NCBI GenBank assembly: GCA_037190225.1
Contig: JBBCJL010000003.1
Span: 369,935-433,934 of the forward strand
Origin: MKSF01 sp037190225
GTDB taxonomy: Bacteria; Bacteroidota; Bacteroidia; Chitinophagales; Chitinophagaceae
Length of the DNA stretch: 64,000 bases
Reading direction: 5' to 3'
Shown: positions 19,049-28,385 of the stretch, in pieces
How positions within the stretch are numbered: position 1 is the stretch's first letter
Layout: each line of letters starts with the position of its first letter
Translations under genes and position numbers: made by a program
The notes under the pieces: generated by a model
Told to the model about the DNA's origin: nothing
What the model saw: the letters and a program-made list of their open reading frames with translations, nothing else
Databases searched by the model: none

Positions 19049-19079
19049 ATTGTTATCTGGCATAATTTTTGTAGGTTTG
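19049..19079 (+). promoter_or_regulatory. Promoter of the 37-residue membrane peptide
   Basis: ATTG at 19049-19052 and TAGGTTTG at 19072-19079 are separated by 19 bases, matching the -33 TTTG / TAnnTTTG spacing of Bacteroidota promoters. It lies 62 bases before the small ORF. Confidence 0.55.
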
Positions 19080-19140
19080 ACAATAACGACCGTATCGGGA
19101 TGAAGCAGGTTATATTTCAGGGATTTTAAAATATTATGCT

Positions 19141-19254
19141 ATGGGAAACAAAATCATTTTAGGTTCAATTATCTTTATTATTATGATTATTGTTGCTGTT
19201 GTCGGGTTAATGGCAGAGATAAATAAGCGCCGTGCTTTCGACAAACGAAAGTAA
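19141..19254 (+). CDS. 37-residue single-pass membrane peptide
   Basis: A short ORF with ATG at 19141: MGNKIILGSIIFIIMI begins a hydrophobic helix (about residues 4-24) followed by a basic tail (EINKRRAFDKRK). It has its own promoter-like element upstream and a hairpin terminator 30 bases downstream, which argues for a real gene. The positive C-terminal tail would stay in the cytoplasm. I do not recognise a family. Neighbours are the cobalamin adenosyltransferase upstream and convergent infB. Confidence 0.6.
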   Translation: MGNKIILGSIIFIIMIIVAVVGLMAEINKRRAFDKRK

Positions 19255-19284
19255 CAGTAAGAGTTTTCAAGAAATTGTAATATA

Positions 19285-19320
19285 AAAAGGGCTGTCCGTA
19301 AAAGACAGCCCTTTTCATTT
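19285..19320. terminator. Bidirectional hairpin terminator before infB end
   Basis: AAAAGGGCTGTC (19285-19296) pairs perfectly with GACAGCCCTTTT (19304-19315), with T runs on both strands. It can end the small-peptide transcript on the plus strand and the infB operon on the minus strand. Confidence 0.88.
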
Positions 19321-19354
19321 TTATATTTACAGCGGCCGGATATTGGCCCTGTAA

Positions 19355-22300
19355 TTATAATTTACGTTTCACTTCCACTTCTTCGTAGCCTTCAATAATA
19401 TCGTTTACCTGGATATCATTATAGTTTTTAATAGTTAAACCACATTCATAACCTGCATTCACCTCTTTCACATCGTCCTTGAAGCGTTTTAAGGAGCTCA
19501 GCTCACCGGTATGCACTACGATGCCATCCCTGATGATATTGATCTTGGTATTCCTGGTGAATTTACCATCCAGCACATAACAACCCGCAATAACACCCAC
19601 ACCGGATATTTTGAACGTTTCACGCACTTCTATATTACCTACTATTTTCTTCTCAATGGTTGGTTCCAGTAAGCCTTCCATAGCAGATTTGATCTCTCCG
19701 ATGGCGTCATAGATAACAGAGTAGTACCTGATCTCGATGTTCTCCTGGTCTGCCAGGCGGGCTGCCTGCACTGACGGACGTACCTGGAAGCCCAGGATGA
19801 TCGCATCCGACGCGCTGGCCAGGTTCACGTCACCTTCAGATATCTGTCCTACGCCTTTATGCACCACATTCACCACTACCTCGTCAGTAGACAGCTTTTG
19901 CAGGGAGTCAGATAAGGCTTCCGCAGAACCGTCCACATCCGCACGGATGATCACGTTCAGCTCCTTGAAGTTACCCAATGCCAGACGTCTGCCGATCTCA
20001 TCCAGCGTAATATGTTTCCTGGAGCGCAGCCCCTGCTCTCTCAGTATCTGAGACCTGTGTGTCGCTACATTTTTCGCTTCCGTTTCATCGGAATATACTT
20101 TGATCTTCTCACCTGCCTGGGGGGCACCGTTCAGCCCGAGGATCTGTACAGGAGTGGAAGGACCTGCTTTGGTAACTTTCTGGCCACGTTCGTTGAACAT
20201 CGCTTTTACCTTACCATAGTACTGCCCGCTCACAACCATATCTCCCTGGTTGAGCATACCGCCCTGCACCAGGATGGTAGATACATAACCACGGCCCTTA
20301 TCCAGGGAAGCCTCGATCACGGAACCGTCCGCTTCCCTGTTCGGGTTGGCTTTCAGCTCCAGCAATTCCGCTTCCAGCAGGATCTTTTCCAGCAGCAGAT
20401 CAATATTCAGCCCTTTTTTGGCGGATATTTCCTGGCACTGGTATTTACCGCCCCAATCCTCTACCAGGATATTCATAGCAGCCAGCTGCTCTTTTATCTT
20501 TTCGGGGTTGGCGGCTTCCTTATCTATTTTATTGATGGCAAACACCATAGGCAGACCCGCAGCCTGCGCATGCGATATCGCCTCTTTCGTTTGCGGCATG
20601 ATAGCATCATCGGCAGCCACTACGATAACTGCGATGTCCGCAGCCTTGGCACCACGCGCCCTCATCGCCGTAAAGGCTTCGTGCCCCGGGGTATCCAGGA
20701 AAGCGATCTCCTTGCCGGAGGCCGTTTCCACTTTATAGGCGCCGATATGCTGGGTGATACCACCCGCTTCACCGGCCACTACGCTGGCATTACGTATGTA
20801 ATCAAGCAGGGATGTCTTACCGTGGTCCACGTGTCCCATAATGGTCACTACCGGCGCTCTTTCCACCAGGTCTTCCGGATTATCAACGATCTCTTCATCC
20901 TCGTTGGCTTCCGCATCCAGGTTGATGAATTCCACCTCACGGTCGAATTCACTGGCTACCAGCTCGATCACTTCCGCATCCAGGCGCTGGTTGATAGACA
21001 CCATGATACCCAGGCTCATACATTTGCTGATGACCTCTGTAAACGGAACATCAAGCAAATTAGCGAATTCGCTCACGGAAATAAACTCGGTCACCTGCAG
21101 TATGCTGCCGTCATTCTCCATTTCTGAAGCGGCACGCTTTTCTGCCATCTCTTCCCGTTTGTTCCTGCGATATTTGGCTTTCAGGTTTTTAGCCTTGGCG
21201 CCACCGCCGGAAAGCTTGGCCTGTGTTTCCCTTATTTTCTCCTGGATCTCTTTGGCATCAATCTCCTGCTGCATCAGCGGCTTGTTATCTCTTCCCGGCC
21301 TGTTATTCGCGCCTTTGAAGTTGCCGCCGCCTCTTGCGCCACCCGGCATATTGCGGTTGTGCTGGGTACCCATACCGGGTTTGCCGCCGCGGTTATTACG
21401 GTCTGCGTTCCTGTTCACACCGGCCTGCGTATTACCGCCGGCACCCGGTGTGCCGGGCTTGGCATCCGGCTTCTTATCCACAGGGATACGCTTACGCTTA
21501 CGTTTTTCTTTTCTTTCCTGCCTGCCACCTACGGTACCTACCGGCAGTTCTATCTTGCCTAATATCTTAGGGCCTTCCAGCTTAGGCGCATTCAGGTCTA
21601 TGTGCTCCTTTTCCTCCTCCGGCTTAGGGGCATCAAAGGTGATCTGCGTGATCAGCTCTTTATGAGCCAGACGCGGCTCTTCCCTTACCGGCCTTTGTTC
21701 TTTTTTAGGAGCTGCAGGCTGAGCGGATGCAGCGGTGTCCTCTTTCCTGGTCTCCTGTTTCGGAGCCGGCTTAGGCGCTTCCTTCGCAGGCAGCTCTATA
21801 CGCTTTTTCTCTTTCTCTTTACCTTTCTTGGGGCGGGTCTGCATATTGATCTCGTTCAGGTCGATCTTATTGATCACCTTAGGTCCCTGTAATTTGGGAG
21901 AGTTCATTTCTATATGCTCCGGTCTGCCGGCATCATCGCCGTCAGCATGATGATCCGTATCTTCCGCTGCAGCTTCCGGCTGTACTTTCACCGGTGCCGC
22001 TTCTTCAGCAGGCTGCCGTTCCTTTTCCGGAGCGGGCTGTACGGGTGCTTCCTCCTGTACAGGTGTTGCTTTCGCTGGTTCCTGCTCCGCGGACGGGATC
22101 ACAGGCTCCGGCTTAGCGGGAGCTTCCGGCGCTTCCTCCCTGGCAGGGGCTTCCTGTTCTTTAACAGGCGCTGCCGGAGCTTCTTCCCTTTCAGCTGCAG
22201 GAGCGGACTCCGCCACTGTAGCTTCCGGTTCGTCCGCAGCAGCTTTCTTCCCTGCCTTGGCACCTTTATCCTTGGCCTTTTTCTCTTTCGCAGTCTCCAG

Positions 22301-22567
22301 TTCTGTCTCGTCTTTAGTGAGGCTTTCTACAACATTGGATGCAGAACCTTTAGGTAAGGAGATCTCATCACTTTTCAGCTTCACGGCTTTATCCTTTGCA
22401 AATTCTTTCTGCAAAGCATCGTACATATCCTCAGTGATCTTTGAGGTAGGCTTATCACTTACCTCAAAACCTTTACCCTTGAGAAAGTCTAACAAGGTGT
22501 CCTTCCCAATATTGAATTCTTTAGCCGCAGCTAATAAACGTGGTGTTTTTAAATTTCCTGCCGTCAT
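19355..22567 (-). CDS. infB: Translation initiation factor IF-2
   Basis: IF-2 of 1070 residues, which brings fMet-tRNA to the 30S subunit and promotes subunit joining. The N-terminus has the IF2_N helical domain (PRLLAAAKEFNIGKDTLLDF). A long low-complexity part rich in A, E, P and K runs to about 420 and then a basic G/N/R-rich stretch; this extension makes the protein longer than the usual ~900. The GTPase domain starts near residue 575 (GHVDHGKTSLLDYI), followed by DTPGHEAF and NKIDK and domains II-IV. It ends the rimP-nusA-infB operon, with a 187-base gap after nusA that may hold an internal promoter. Confidence 0.97.
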   Translation of the reverse strand: MTAGNLKTPRLLAAAKEFNIGKDTLLDFLKGKGFEVSDKPTSKITEDMYDALQKEFAKDKAVKLKSDEISLPKGSASNVVESLTKDETELETAKEKKAKDKGAKAGKKAAADEPEATVAESAPAAEREEAPAAPVKEQEAPAREEAPEAPAKPEPVIPSAEQEPAKATPVQEEAPVQPAPEKERQPAEEAAPVKVQPEAAAEDTDHHADGDDAGRPEHIEMNSPKLQGPKVINKIDLNEINMQTRPKKGKEKEKKRIELPAKEAPKPAPKQETRKEDTAASAQPAAPKKEQRPVREEPRLAHKELITQITFDAPKPEEEKEHIDLNAPKLEGPKILGKIELPVGTVGGRQERKEKRKRKRIPVDKKPDAKPGTPGAGGNTQAGVNRNADRNNRGGKPGMGTQHNRNMPGGARGGGNFKGANNRPGRDNKPLMQQEIDAKEIQEKIRETQAKLSGGGAKAKNLKAKYRRNKREEMAEKRAASEMENDGSILQVTEFISVSEFANLLDVPFTEVISKCMSLGIMVSINQRLDAEVIELVASEFDREVEFINLDAEANEDEEIVDNPEDLVERAPVVTIMGHVDHGKTSLLDYIRNASVVAGEAGGITQHIGAYKVETASGKEIAFLDTPGHEAFTAMRARGAKAADIAVIVVAADDAIMPQTKEAISHAQAAGLPMVFAINKIDKEAANPEKIKEQLAAMNILVEDWGGKYQCQEISAKKGLNIDLLLEKILLEAELLELKANPNREADGSVIEASLDKGRGYVSTILVQGGMLNQGDMVVSGQYYGKVKAMFNERGQKVTKAGPSTPVQILGLNGAPQAGEKIKVYSDETEAKNVATHRSQILREQGLRSRKHITLDEIGRRLALGNFKELNVIIRADVDGSAEALSDSLQKLSTDEVVVNVVHKGVGQISEGDVNLASASDAIILGFQVRPSVQAARLADQENIEIRYYSVIYDAIGEIKSAMEGLLEPTIEKKIVGNIEVRETFKISGVGVIAGCYVLDGKFTRNTKINIIRDGIVVHTGELSSLKRFKDDVKEVNAGYECGLTIKNYNDIQVNDIIEGYEEVEVKRKL

Positions 22568-22671
22568 TCTTTAATTTAAATCAGTCAACCTTTTAAGTGC
22601 TGATATCAGCTTTTTGCATACTGCCGGTTCAAGGTTGTAAAATCGCGGCAATATGTACATTCTTAAGTTTG

Positions 22672-22679
22672 CAAAGGTA
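22672..22679 (-). promoter_or_regulatory. Possible internal promoter for infB
   Basis: The minus strand reads TACCTTTG, matching TAnnTTTG, in the nusA-infB gap about 105 bases before the infB start. The surrounding stretch is very AT-rich. A -33 box is not clear. Confidence 0.4.
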
Positions 22680-22754
22680 ATAAATTAAGCTAATAAATTA
22701 ATATTAATTTCCCATAAAATAGTGAATTAGCCTAATATATTCCTGCTGGCATTT

Positions 22755-24098
22755 TTAATTTTCCCCGGAAGCTTCGCTTTCTCCGCTCTCAGTTTCCGCT
22801 ATTTCATCATCCTGAGCCTCTTCTTCCTCTTCATCCAGGTCTTCCTGCTCCTGCTCATTCTCAAACTCGTCCTCTAATATTTTTCTGACTTCCTTAACAG
22901 TTTCCACCTCCAGGTCGGTCCTCCGTACCAGCTCATCAATAGACAGGTTCAGTATGCTCAGCGCGGTATCACAACCGATCTTCTTGAACTCATCTATCAC
23001 CCACTGATCTATTTCATCGGCAAATTCTTCCAGGTCGATATCAAAGTCCGCATAATCATTCACATCCCTGTACACGTCTATAGTATAGCCGGTCAGCATC
23101 TGCGCCAGCTTGATATTTACACCTTTCTTGCCTATCGCCAGCGATACCTGGTCTGTATCCATGAACACATCCGCGTGCTTGGTCTCTTCGTTGATATCAA
23201 TACGGTTGACCTTTGCAGGCGTCAGCGCCCGCTGGATATAAAGCTGTGTATTGGTCGTATAATTGATAACGTCTATATTCTCATTGCGCAGCTCTCTCAC
23301 AATGCCATGGATCCTGCTGCCTTTCATACCCACACAGGCGCCCACCGGGTCAATACGCTCGTCATAGCTTTCCACAGCTACCTTGGCGCGCTCGCCCGGC
23401 TGCCTTACGATCTTTTTGACCGCGATGATGCCTTCTCCTATCTCCGGAACTTCCAGCTCCAGCAACTTTTCCAGGAAAGAAGTATGCGTGCGGCTCAGGA
23501 TAATGATCGGGTTATTGTTACGCATTTCCACCTTTCTTACCACGGCACGGCAGGTTTCTCCCTTTTTAAAGAAATCGCTGGGGATCTGGTCTGCCTTGGG
23601 CAGCAACAGCTCATTATTTTCCTCATCTACCAGCATCAGCTCCTTGCGCCATACCTGGTACACCTCTGCGGTCTGCAGCTCGCCTACCCTGTCCGCGTAT
23701 TTATTGACAATATTATTCTTTTTCAGATCGCTGATGCGCGCCGCCAGCGTTTGCTTGGCCGCCAGTATCGCCCTTCTGCCGAAGTTCAGCACGTCCACTT
23801 CCTCGTACAGCTCCTCACCCACCGCATAATCCGGCTCTATGGTGATGGCTTCGGAATATTCCACCTGGGCCAGATCATCCTCTACCATACCGTCTTCCAC
23901 GATCTCTCTTCTCCGGAAAATTTCAAGGTCACCCGTCTTATCATTTACAATCACATCAAAGTTCTCGTCCGAACCATATTTTTTACGCAATAAAGTTTTG
24001 AAAACATCTTCCAGCACTTTCATTAAGGTAGGACGGTCAATATTTTCAGCTTCTTTAAAATCCTGAAAGGATTCCACTAAATTGATACGATTTGCCAT
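22755..24098 (-). CDS. nusA: Transcription termination/antitermination protein NusA
   Basis: NusA of 447 residues with the N-terminal RNAP-binding domain, an S1 domain at about 135-200, and two KH domains at about 230-370 (VGACVGMKGSRIHGIV, SLAIGKKGVNIKLA). It then has a strongly acidic tail rich in E and D instead of the E. coli AR repeats. It modulates pausing, termination and antitermination. It is cotranscribed behind rimP, 24 bases downstream of it. In enterobacteria NusA autoregulates this operon; see the leader hairpin. Confidence 0.96.
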   Translation of the reverse strand: MANRINLVESFQDFKEAENIDRPTLMKVLEDVFKTLLRKKYGSDENFDVIVNDKTGDLEIFRRREIVEDGMVEDDLAQVEYSEAITIEPDYAVGEELYEEVDVLNFGRRAILAAKQTLAARISDLKKNNIVNKYADRVGELQTAEVYQVWRKELMLVDEENNELLLPKADQIPSDFFKKGETCRAVVRKVEMRNNNPIIILSRTHTSFLEKLLELEVPEIGEGIIAVKKIVRQPGERAKVAVESYDERIDPVGACVGMKGSRIHGIVRELRNENIDVINYTTNTQLYIQRALTPAKVNRIDINEETKHADVFMDTDQVSLAIGKKGVNIKLAQMLTGYTIDVYRDVNDYADFDIDLEEFADEIDQWVIDEFKKIGCDTALSILNLSIDELVRRTDLEVETVKEVRKILEDEFENEQEQEDLDEEEEEAQDDEIAETESGESEASGEN

Positions 24099-24122
24099 TT
24101 TGTATACATGTATTTAATAAAA

Positions 24123-24605
24123 TTATTTAAAACTGATCTGGACGATAGCGCTCTTAATGCCGGAAAGAGGGAATTCGTGCATTTTAATTTCCTTTTTCTT
24201 TCCTACTGCTTCCTCCAGTGTGATGATATCATCGGCTATGCTGACCAGCCTGCCCACTACCGTGGTAGCCGCCTCGTCATTCAGCACCACTTCCAGCTCC
24301 CTGCCAATATGCTTGTTGTACTGACGGGCGAATTTCAGCGGCGTATCCGTTCCCGGGCTGCTGATCTCTATGGAGTAGTCCCCCTCAGGGAACCAACCCT
24401 CTTCATCCATCTGGTTGCGCAAGGCCCTGTTGATATTGGAAATAGCGCTGATCGTAATACCGTTATCGCCATCTAAATATATTTTCAGATTGTTGGTAGG
24501 CTTTACTTTCATATCCACCAGAAAAAAATCTGAATCCTGAATGATAGCCTCCAGTTTGGCTTTGACCTGATCTAAGTATTGTTCCATCTTGTCTGTTGTT
24601 CGCAA
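24123..24605 (-). CDS. rimP: Ribosome maturation factor RimP
   Basis: RimP of 160 residues, needed for 30S maturation. Typical features are DFFLVDMKVKPTNNLKIYLD, the DGITI-like segment (DGDNGITISAISNINRAL) and YSIEISSPGTDTPLKFARQY. It is the first gene of the rimP-nusA-infB operon. Its leader contains a terminator-like hairpin. The gene diverges from the OmpA-family gene over 156 bases. Confidence 0.94.
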   Translation of the reverse strand: MRTTDKMEQYLDQVKAKLEAIIQDSDFFLVDMKVKPTNNLKIYLDGDNGITISAISNINRALRNQMDEEGWFPEGDYSIEISSPGTDTPLKFARQYNKHIGRELEVVLNDEAATTVVGRLVSIADDIITLEEAVGKKKEIKMHEFPLSGIKSAIVQISFK

Positions 24606-24620
24606 TATATTAAAAACAAG

Positions 24621-24646
24621 AAAGGGAGCTTTAGCAGCGCCCTTTT
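24621..24646 (-). terminator. Terminator-like hairpin in the rimP-nusA-infB leader
   Basis: On the minus strand AAAGGG and CCCTTT arms enclose a short GC-rich inner stem, followed by CTTGTTTTT. It lies 16 bases upstream of the rimP start, and no minus-strand gene precedes it closely, so it is in the operon leader. That suggests an attenuator rather than the end of another transcript. The stem is short and imperfect. Confidence 0.45.
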
Positions 24647-24761
24647 CTCCGTTTCAATATGCAAATGTAACATATTTTTATAAATTTTCCTATTTTTATC
24701 CCCATATTCCCGTATAGTATAAATTTTAACTTCATACAAACAACAGCTGTCTTTCCGATAT

Positions 24762-26711
24762 ATGTTCCGGTACCTTATTTTCCTTTTTATGCTTTTTCCG
24801 GGCCTGCATATCTGCCAGGCCCAGCCGGCAGGCAGGCATTTTGACGCCGCGCGGAAGCTGGAGATCGCCAGGAACTACAAAAAAGCCTCCCGGGAATACT
24901 GGAAAGCGGTGCAGGCAGGCACGAATGACCCCTATCTCTACGCGGTGGCCGGTGATTATTTCCTGAACAGGAATGAATTTTCCTATGCCGTAAAAACCTT
25001 CGAAAAGGGCATGCTCAAAGCTTCCGCCTCACAGGACTTCACCCTGCAGCTGGCAAAGGCCTATGTGCTCAATAACCAGCACGATAAGGCCAATGCACTA
25101 CTGTACAGGCAGCAGGCCGTCTATACAGCACGCCATCCGCGCTACCCGGAATATTCCAAGCTGCAGAAAGATGTGAACTTCCATTTCAGGTATAAGGCGG
25201 ACACGCTGCTGCCCCCTGCCGTTCCCTTAGGCAGCTACGTCAATACAAAATATGATGAATACTTTCCCTCTATCCATGGAAATGATGAAGAGCTGGTTTT
25301 TACCCGCCGGACCAACGGCGTGGATGAGGACTTTTATATAGCCCGTAAGGACACGCTCTGCGCCTGGACCAGCGTAGAGGACCTGGGCATTCCTTTCAAT
25401 ACTTCCCGGCACGAAAGCGCCCATTTCATGTCCTTTGACCGGAATTATATGTTCTATATGCGCTGCGGCAATCCCCGGACGAACGAAATAACCATGGGCG
25501 GCTGCGACCTGTATATGGCCTACAGGAAAGATACGGCCTGGTCTGAAGGCGAGCCTTTCGGCCCTACCATCAATACCGCTCATTATGAAGGTATGCCCTG
25601 CCTGTCCAGCGATAACAGGACCCTTTATTATGTCAGCGACAAGCCCGGCGGCTTCGGCGGCAAAGATATTTATGTCACCCGCTATACCGATGGGCTTTGG
25701 CAATTGCCGGAAAACCTGGGCAATGTCATCAATACCGCTTATGATGAAATGGCCCCCTTCCTGGCTATTGACAACCATACCCTGTATTTCAGCTCCAACG
25801 GTCACCCCGGGTTCGGCGGCATGGATATATTCGTTTCCCACAAAAATCCCGATGGCAGCTGGTCGCCTCCCCGGAATCTCGGCCATACCGTCAATACGCC
25901 CTATAATGAGATGAGCCTGGTGGTGCACGCCAACGGGGAAAAAGCGTATTTCGCTTCCGATAAGCCGGACGGGTATGGCGGGTACGACCTGTATGAAGTA
26001 GCGCTGCCGGAGCAGGTGCGGCCCCAGCCTATGTCCATAGTGTACGGAAAGGTAACGGATACTTTTTCCAACCATAAGCTATCCAATGCCATTATCGAGT
26101 TTTATGACACAGAGCGCCAGCAAACGCTGCAGACCGTGGTCTCCAACCGCGGGGACGGCTCTTACGTGGTAGCGCTGCCCGTCCATACCACCATCGCCCA
26201 GAAAGTATTCCGGTTCGGGTACAGGGACTGGCTGGACACCTTCAGGCTGGACAGGCAGATGGTGGCGGCGTTCGATATCCGTAACATCCCTATGGTGCCG
26301 GAAGGCTTTGAATATCCCGAAGAAAAAGATATACAGATCACATACGATCTTACGAAGATCAATTTCCGGAAGAACCAGCTTCATATCTCCGAGGATATCC
26401 TCGCGCCCGTGCTGGCACAGCTCCGGGACTTCATGCAGCCCGGGTTCACCATACAGATATACAGCTATACCGATGATTCCGGAACCCCTTTTATCAACCA
26501 GGATTATTCGTTCAGGAGAGCGCGTCTGGTCGCCGATGCGCTGTTGGAGGCAGGTTTCGGGGAAGACCAGCTGGATGTCAGGGGATGGGGCGATGCCAAT
26601 GCCCTGGTGCCGAACGACAGCGAGGAGAACAGGTTCCAGAACAGGCGTATTGAAATAAAGGTGACCGGCAATGAACGCTTATTCCAGGCGCTTAACATCT
26701 GGCATCACTGA
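24762..26711 (+). CDS. PorE-like OmpA-family protein (TPR-PD40-CRD-OmpA)
   Basis: A 649-residue envelope protein. After a signal peptide (MFRYLIFLFMLFPGLHICQA) comes a TPR region (about 25-120), PD40 beta-propeller repeats (about 150-415, with units such as GGFGGKDIYVTRY and FGGMDIFVS), a carboxypeptidase-regulatory-like domain from about 424 (VYGKVTDTFSNHKLSNAII), and a C-terminal OmpA peptidoglycan-binding domain (about 526-640, ending NRRIEIKV). This order is that of PorE, which tethers the T9SS to peptidoglycan. The lipobox is not canonical (GLHIC), so lipidation is uncertain. It is not next to other T9SS machinery. Its 3' end overlaps the convergent symporter by 33 bases. Confidence 0.88.
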   Translation: MFRYLIFLFMLFPGLHICQAQPAGRHFDAARKLEIARNYKKASREYWKAVQAGTNDPYLYAVAGDYFLNRNEFSYAVKTFEKGMLKASASQDFTLQLAKAYVLNNQHDKANALLYRQQAVYTARHPRYPEYSKLQKDVNFHFRYKADTLLPPAVPLGSYVNTKYDEYFPSIHGNDEELVFTRRTNGVDEDFYIARKDTLCAWTSVEDLGIPFNTSRHESAHFMSFDRNYMFYMRCGNPRTNEITMGGCDLYMAYRKDTAWSEGEPFGPTINTAHYEGMPCLSSDNRTLYYVSDKPGGFGGKDIYVTRYTDGLWQLPENLGNVINTAYDEMAPFLAIDNHTLYFSSNGHPGFGGMDIFVSHKNPDGSWSPPRNLGHTVNTPYNEMSLVVHANGEKAYFASDKPDGYGGYDLYEVALPEQVRPQPMSIVYGKVTDTFSNHKLSNAIIEFYDTERQQTLQTVVSNRGDGSYVVALPVHTTIAQKVFRFGYRDWLDTFRLDRQMVAAFDIRNIPMVPEGFEYPEEKDIQITYDLTKINFRKNQLHISEDILAPVLAQLRDFMQPGFTIQIYSYTDDSGTPFINQDYSFRRARLVADALLEAGFGEDQLDVRGWGDANALVPNDSEENRFQNRRIEIKVTGNERLFQALNIWHH

Positions 26712-28385
26712 CGGCTTCCCGAACAGTGCCTGGAAAATCAGGCCGGTCAGGACCACGCACAGGGAGCCTATAACGTTCAGCCACAGGAATCCGACCGTAT
26801 CGCTCCAGTAAACCGCCAGTACCACGATCTCGCTCACCAGGCCTGCGGCAAGCACAGCCCGCCCTTTCACCCGCCTGACGAAAAAGGCTACCAGGAAGAT
26901 ACCCAGGATAGGCCCGTAAAACAGGCTGCCCAGCTCATTCACGGCTTCAATAAGCGATTTCATCCGGGTCGCAAAAAAAGCGATCACCATACTGAACAAT
27001 CCCCAGAACAGCGTATAGAAGCGGCCCCACCGCAGCTGCTGCTCATCGCTGTAAGGCTGCCGCTTCAGCTGCATATGAAAATCGAGCAGCGTGGAGGTGG
27101 CCAGCGAGTGCAGGGCCGCCGATATCGAGCCCCAGCTTGCCAGGAAGATGATACAGAATATAATACCCACGGTACCCACCGGCAGGTACCGCTTCACGAA
27201 ATGCAGGAATATGAAATTGGTATCATCATCGGAAGCGCCTATCAGGCTGCTGTGCTCCCGGATGAGCTTTTTAAATTCATTCTTATTGGATTTCTGGGCC
27301 GAATCCAGGTCCCTGATCTCCCTGTAAACCGAGACATCCCCGCGGTCATAGCCGGCATCTTTCAGCACCGCATACCTGCTCTTCAATTGTTCCGCAAGCT
27401 GCCGGTGCGTGGCAGCAAGCCGGTCATACTGCTCCGGGAAATGCTGCGCCACCTTATGCTCTGCCTGCTCGTTAAAGAACAGCGGCGTAGTGGTAAGGCT
27501 GTAGAATGAGAACAGCAGGATGCCTATCATCAGGATCAGGAACTGCATCGGTATTTTAACGATGCCGTTCATCAGCAGGCCGAGACGGCTTTCCCGCACA
27601 TCCTTTCCCCCGATATACCGGGCCACCTGGCTGTTATCCGTACCGAAGTAGGACAATGCCAGGAAGAAGCCCCCGATGATGCCGGAATAGATATTGTATT
27701 TATCCTTCCAGTCAAATTCCGTGGTGATCATATTCAGCTTGTTATTGGCGCCGGCAATGTGCAGCGCATCACGGACAGGCGTATCGCCGGGCAGCAGCTG
27801 TATGATAAAATAGGCCGCCAGCGCCATAGCGGAAAGAATGATCACAAATTGCAGCTTCTGCGTATGCGCTATGGCCCCCGCTCCACCCAGGTAGGTATAA
27901 AGGAGCATGAAGAGCGTAATGATCACAATAATGAAGTAGATGTTCCAGTGGAAGATGGTGGCCAGCACGATAGCCGGCGCATAGAGCGACATACCGGTGC
28001 TGATGCCCCTGGAGAGCAGGAAGAGTATGCCGGTAAAGATCCGGGTGGGACGGTCAAAGCGCTCATCAAGGAACTCATAGGCGGTCCTGACCTTCAGCCG
28101 CTGGTACAGGGGCACAAAGACCGCGGCAATAACGATCATCGCCAGCGGCAGCCCGAAATAATACTGCAGGAAGCGCATACCGTCGGAAAAAGCCTGCCCC
28201 GGCCCCGAGATAAATGTGATGGCGCTTGCCTGGGTAGCCATGATACCCAGCAGCACCACGTGCCAGGGCAGCTGCCTGTCCGCTCCTATGAAGGACGCGG
28301 CATCTTTATTCCTGCTTTTATAAACGCCGTATATAACAATACCCAGGAGGGTAGCTACCATTATTACCCAGTCCGCGATGCTCAT
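26679..28385 (-). CDS. Sodium:solute symporter (SSS family)
   Basis: An inner-membrane symporter of about 568 residues with 12-14 hydrophobic helices, the N-terminal GRxxxxFIGADRQLPWH-type segment and FISGPGQAFSDGM. A hydrophilic insertion of some 80 residues (about 325-405) sits between two helices and looks like a coiled coil. The substrate is not predictable from sequence. I start it at the ATG at 28385 (MSIADWV), which overlaps the stop of a 40-residue ORF as ATGA; an in-frame ATG at 28400 would lie inside that ORF. The 3' end overlaps the convergent PorE-like gene. Confidence 0.88.
   Translation of the reverse strand: MSIADWVIMVATLLGIVIYGVYKSRNKDAASFIGADRQLPWHVVLLGIMATQASAITFISGPGQAFSDGMRFLQYYFGLPLAMIVIAAVFVPLYQRLKVRTAYEFLDERFDRPTRIFTGILFLLSRGISTGMSLYAPAIVLATIFHWNIYFIIVIITLFMLLYTYLGGAGAIAHTQKLQFVIILSAMALAAYFIIQLLPGDTPVRDALHIAGANNKLNMITTEFDWKDKYNIYSGIIGGFFLALSYFGTDNSQVARYIGGKDVRESRLGLLMNGIVKIPMQFLILMIGILLFSFYSLTTTPLFFNEQAEHKVAQHFPEQYDRLAATHRQLAEQLKSRYAVLKDAGYDRGDVSVYREIRDLDSAQKSNKNEFKKLIREHSSLIGASDDDTNFIFLHFVKRYLPVGTVGIIFCIIFLASWGSISAALHSLATSTLLDFHMQLKRQPYSDEQQLRWGRFYTLFWGLFSMVIAFFATRMKSLIEAVNELGSLFYGPILGIFLVAFFVRRVKGRAVLAAGLVSEIVVLAVYWSDTVGFLWLNVIGSLCVVLTGLIFQALFGKPSVMPDVKRLE

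Noticed and set aside
20012..21665. Long plus-strand frames inside infB
   Set aside because: They are shadows of the low-complexity and GTPase regions of infB, rich in S, F and R as expected for antisense frames.
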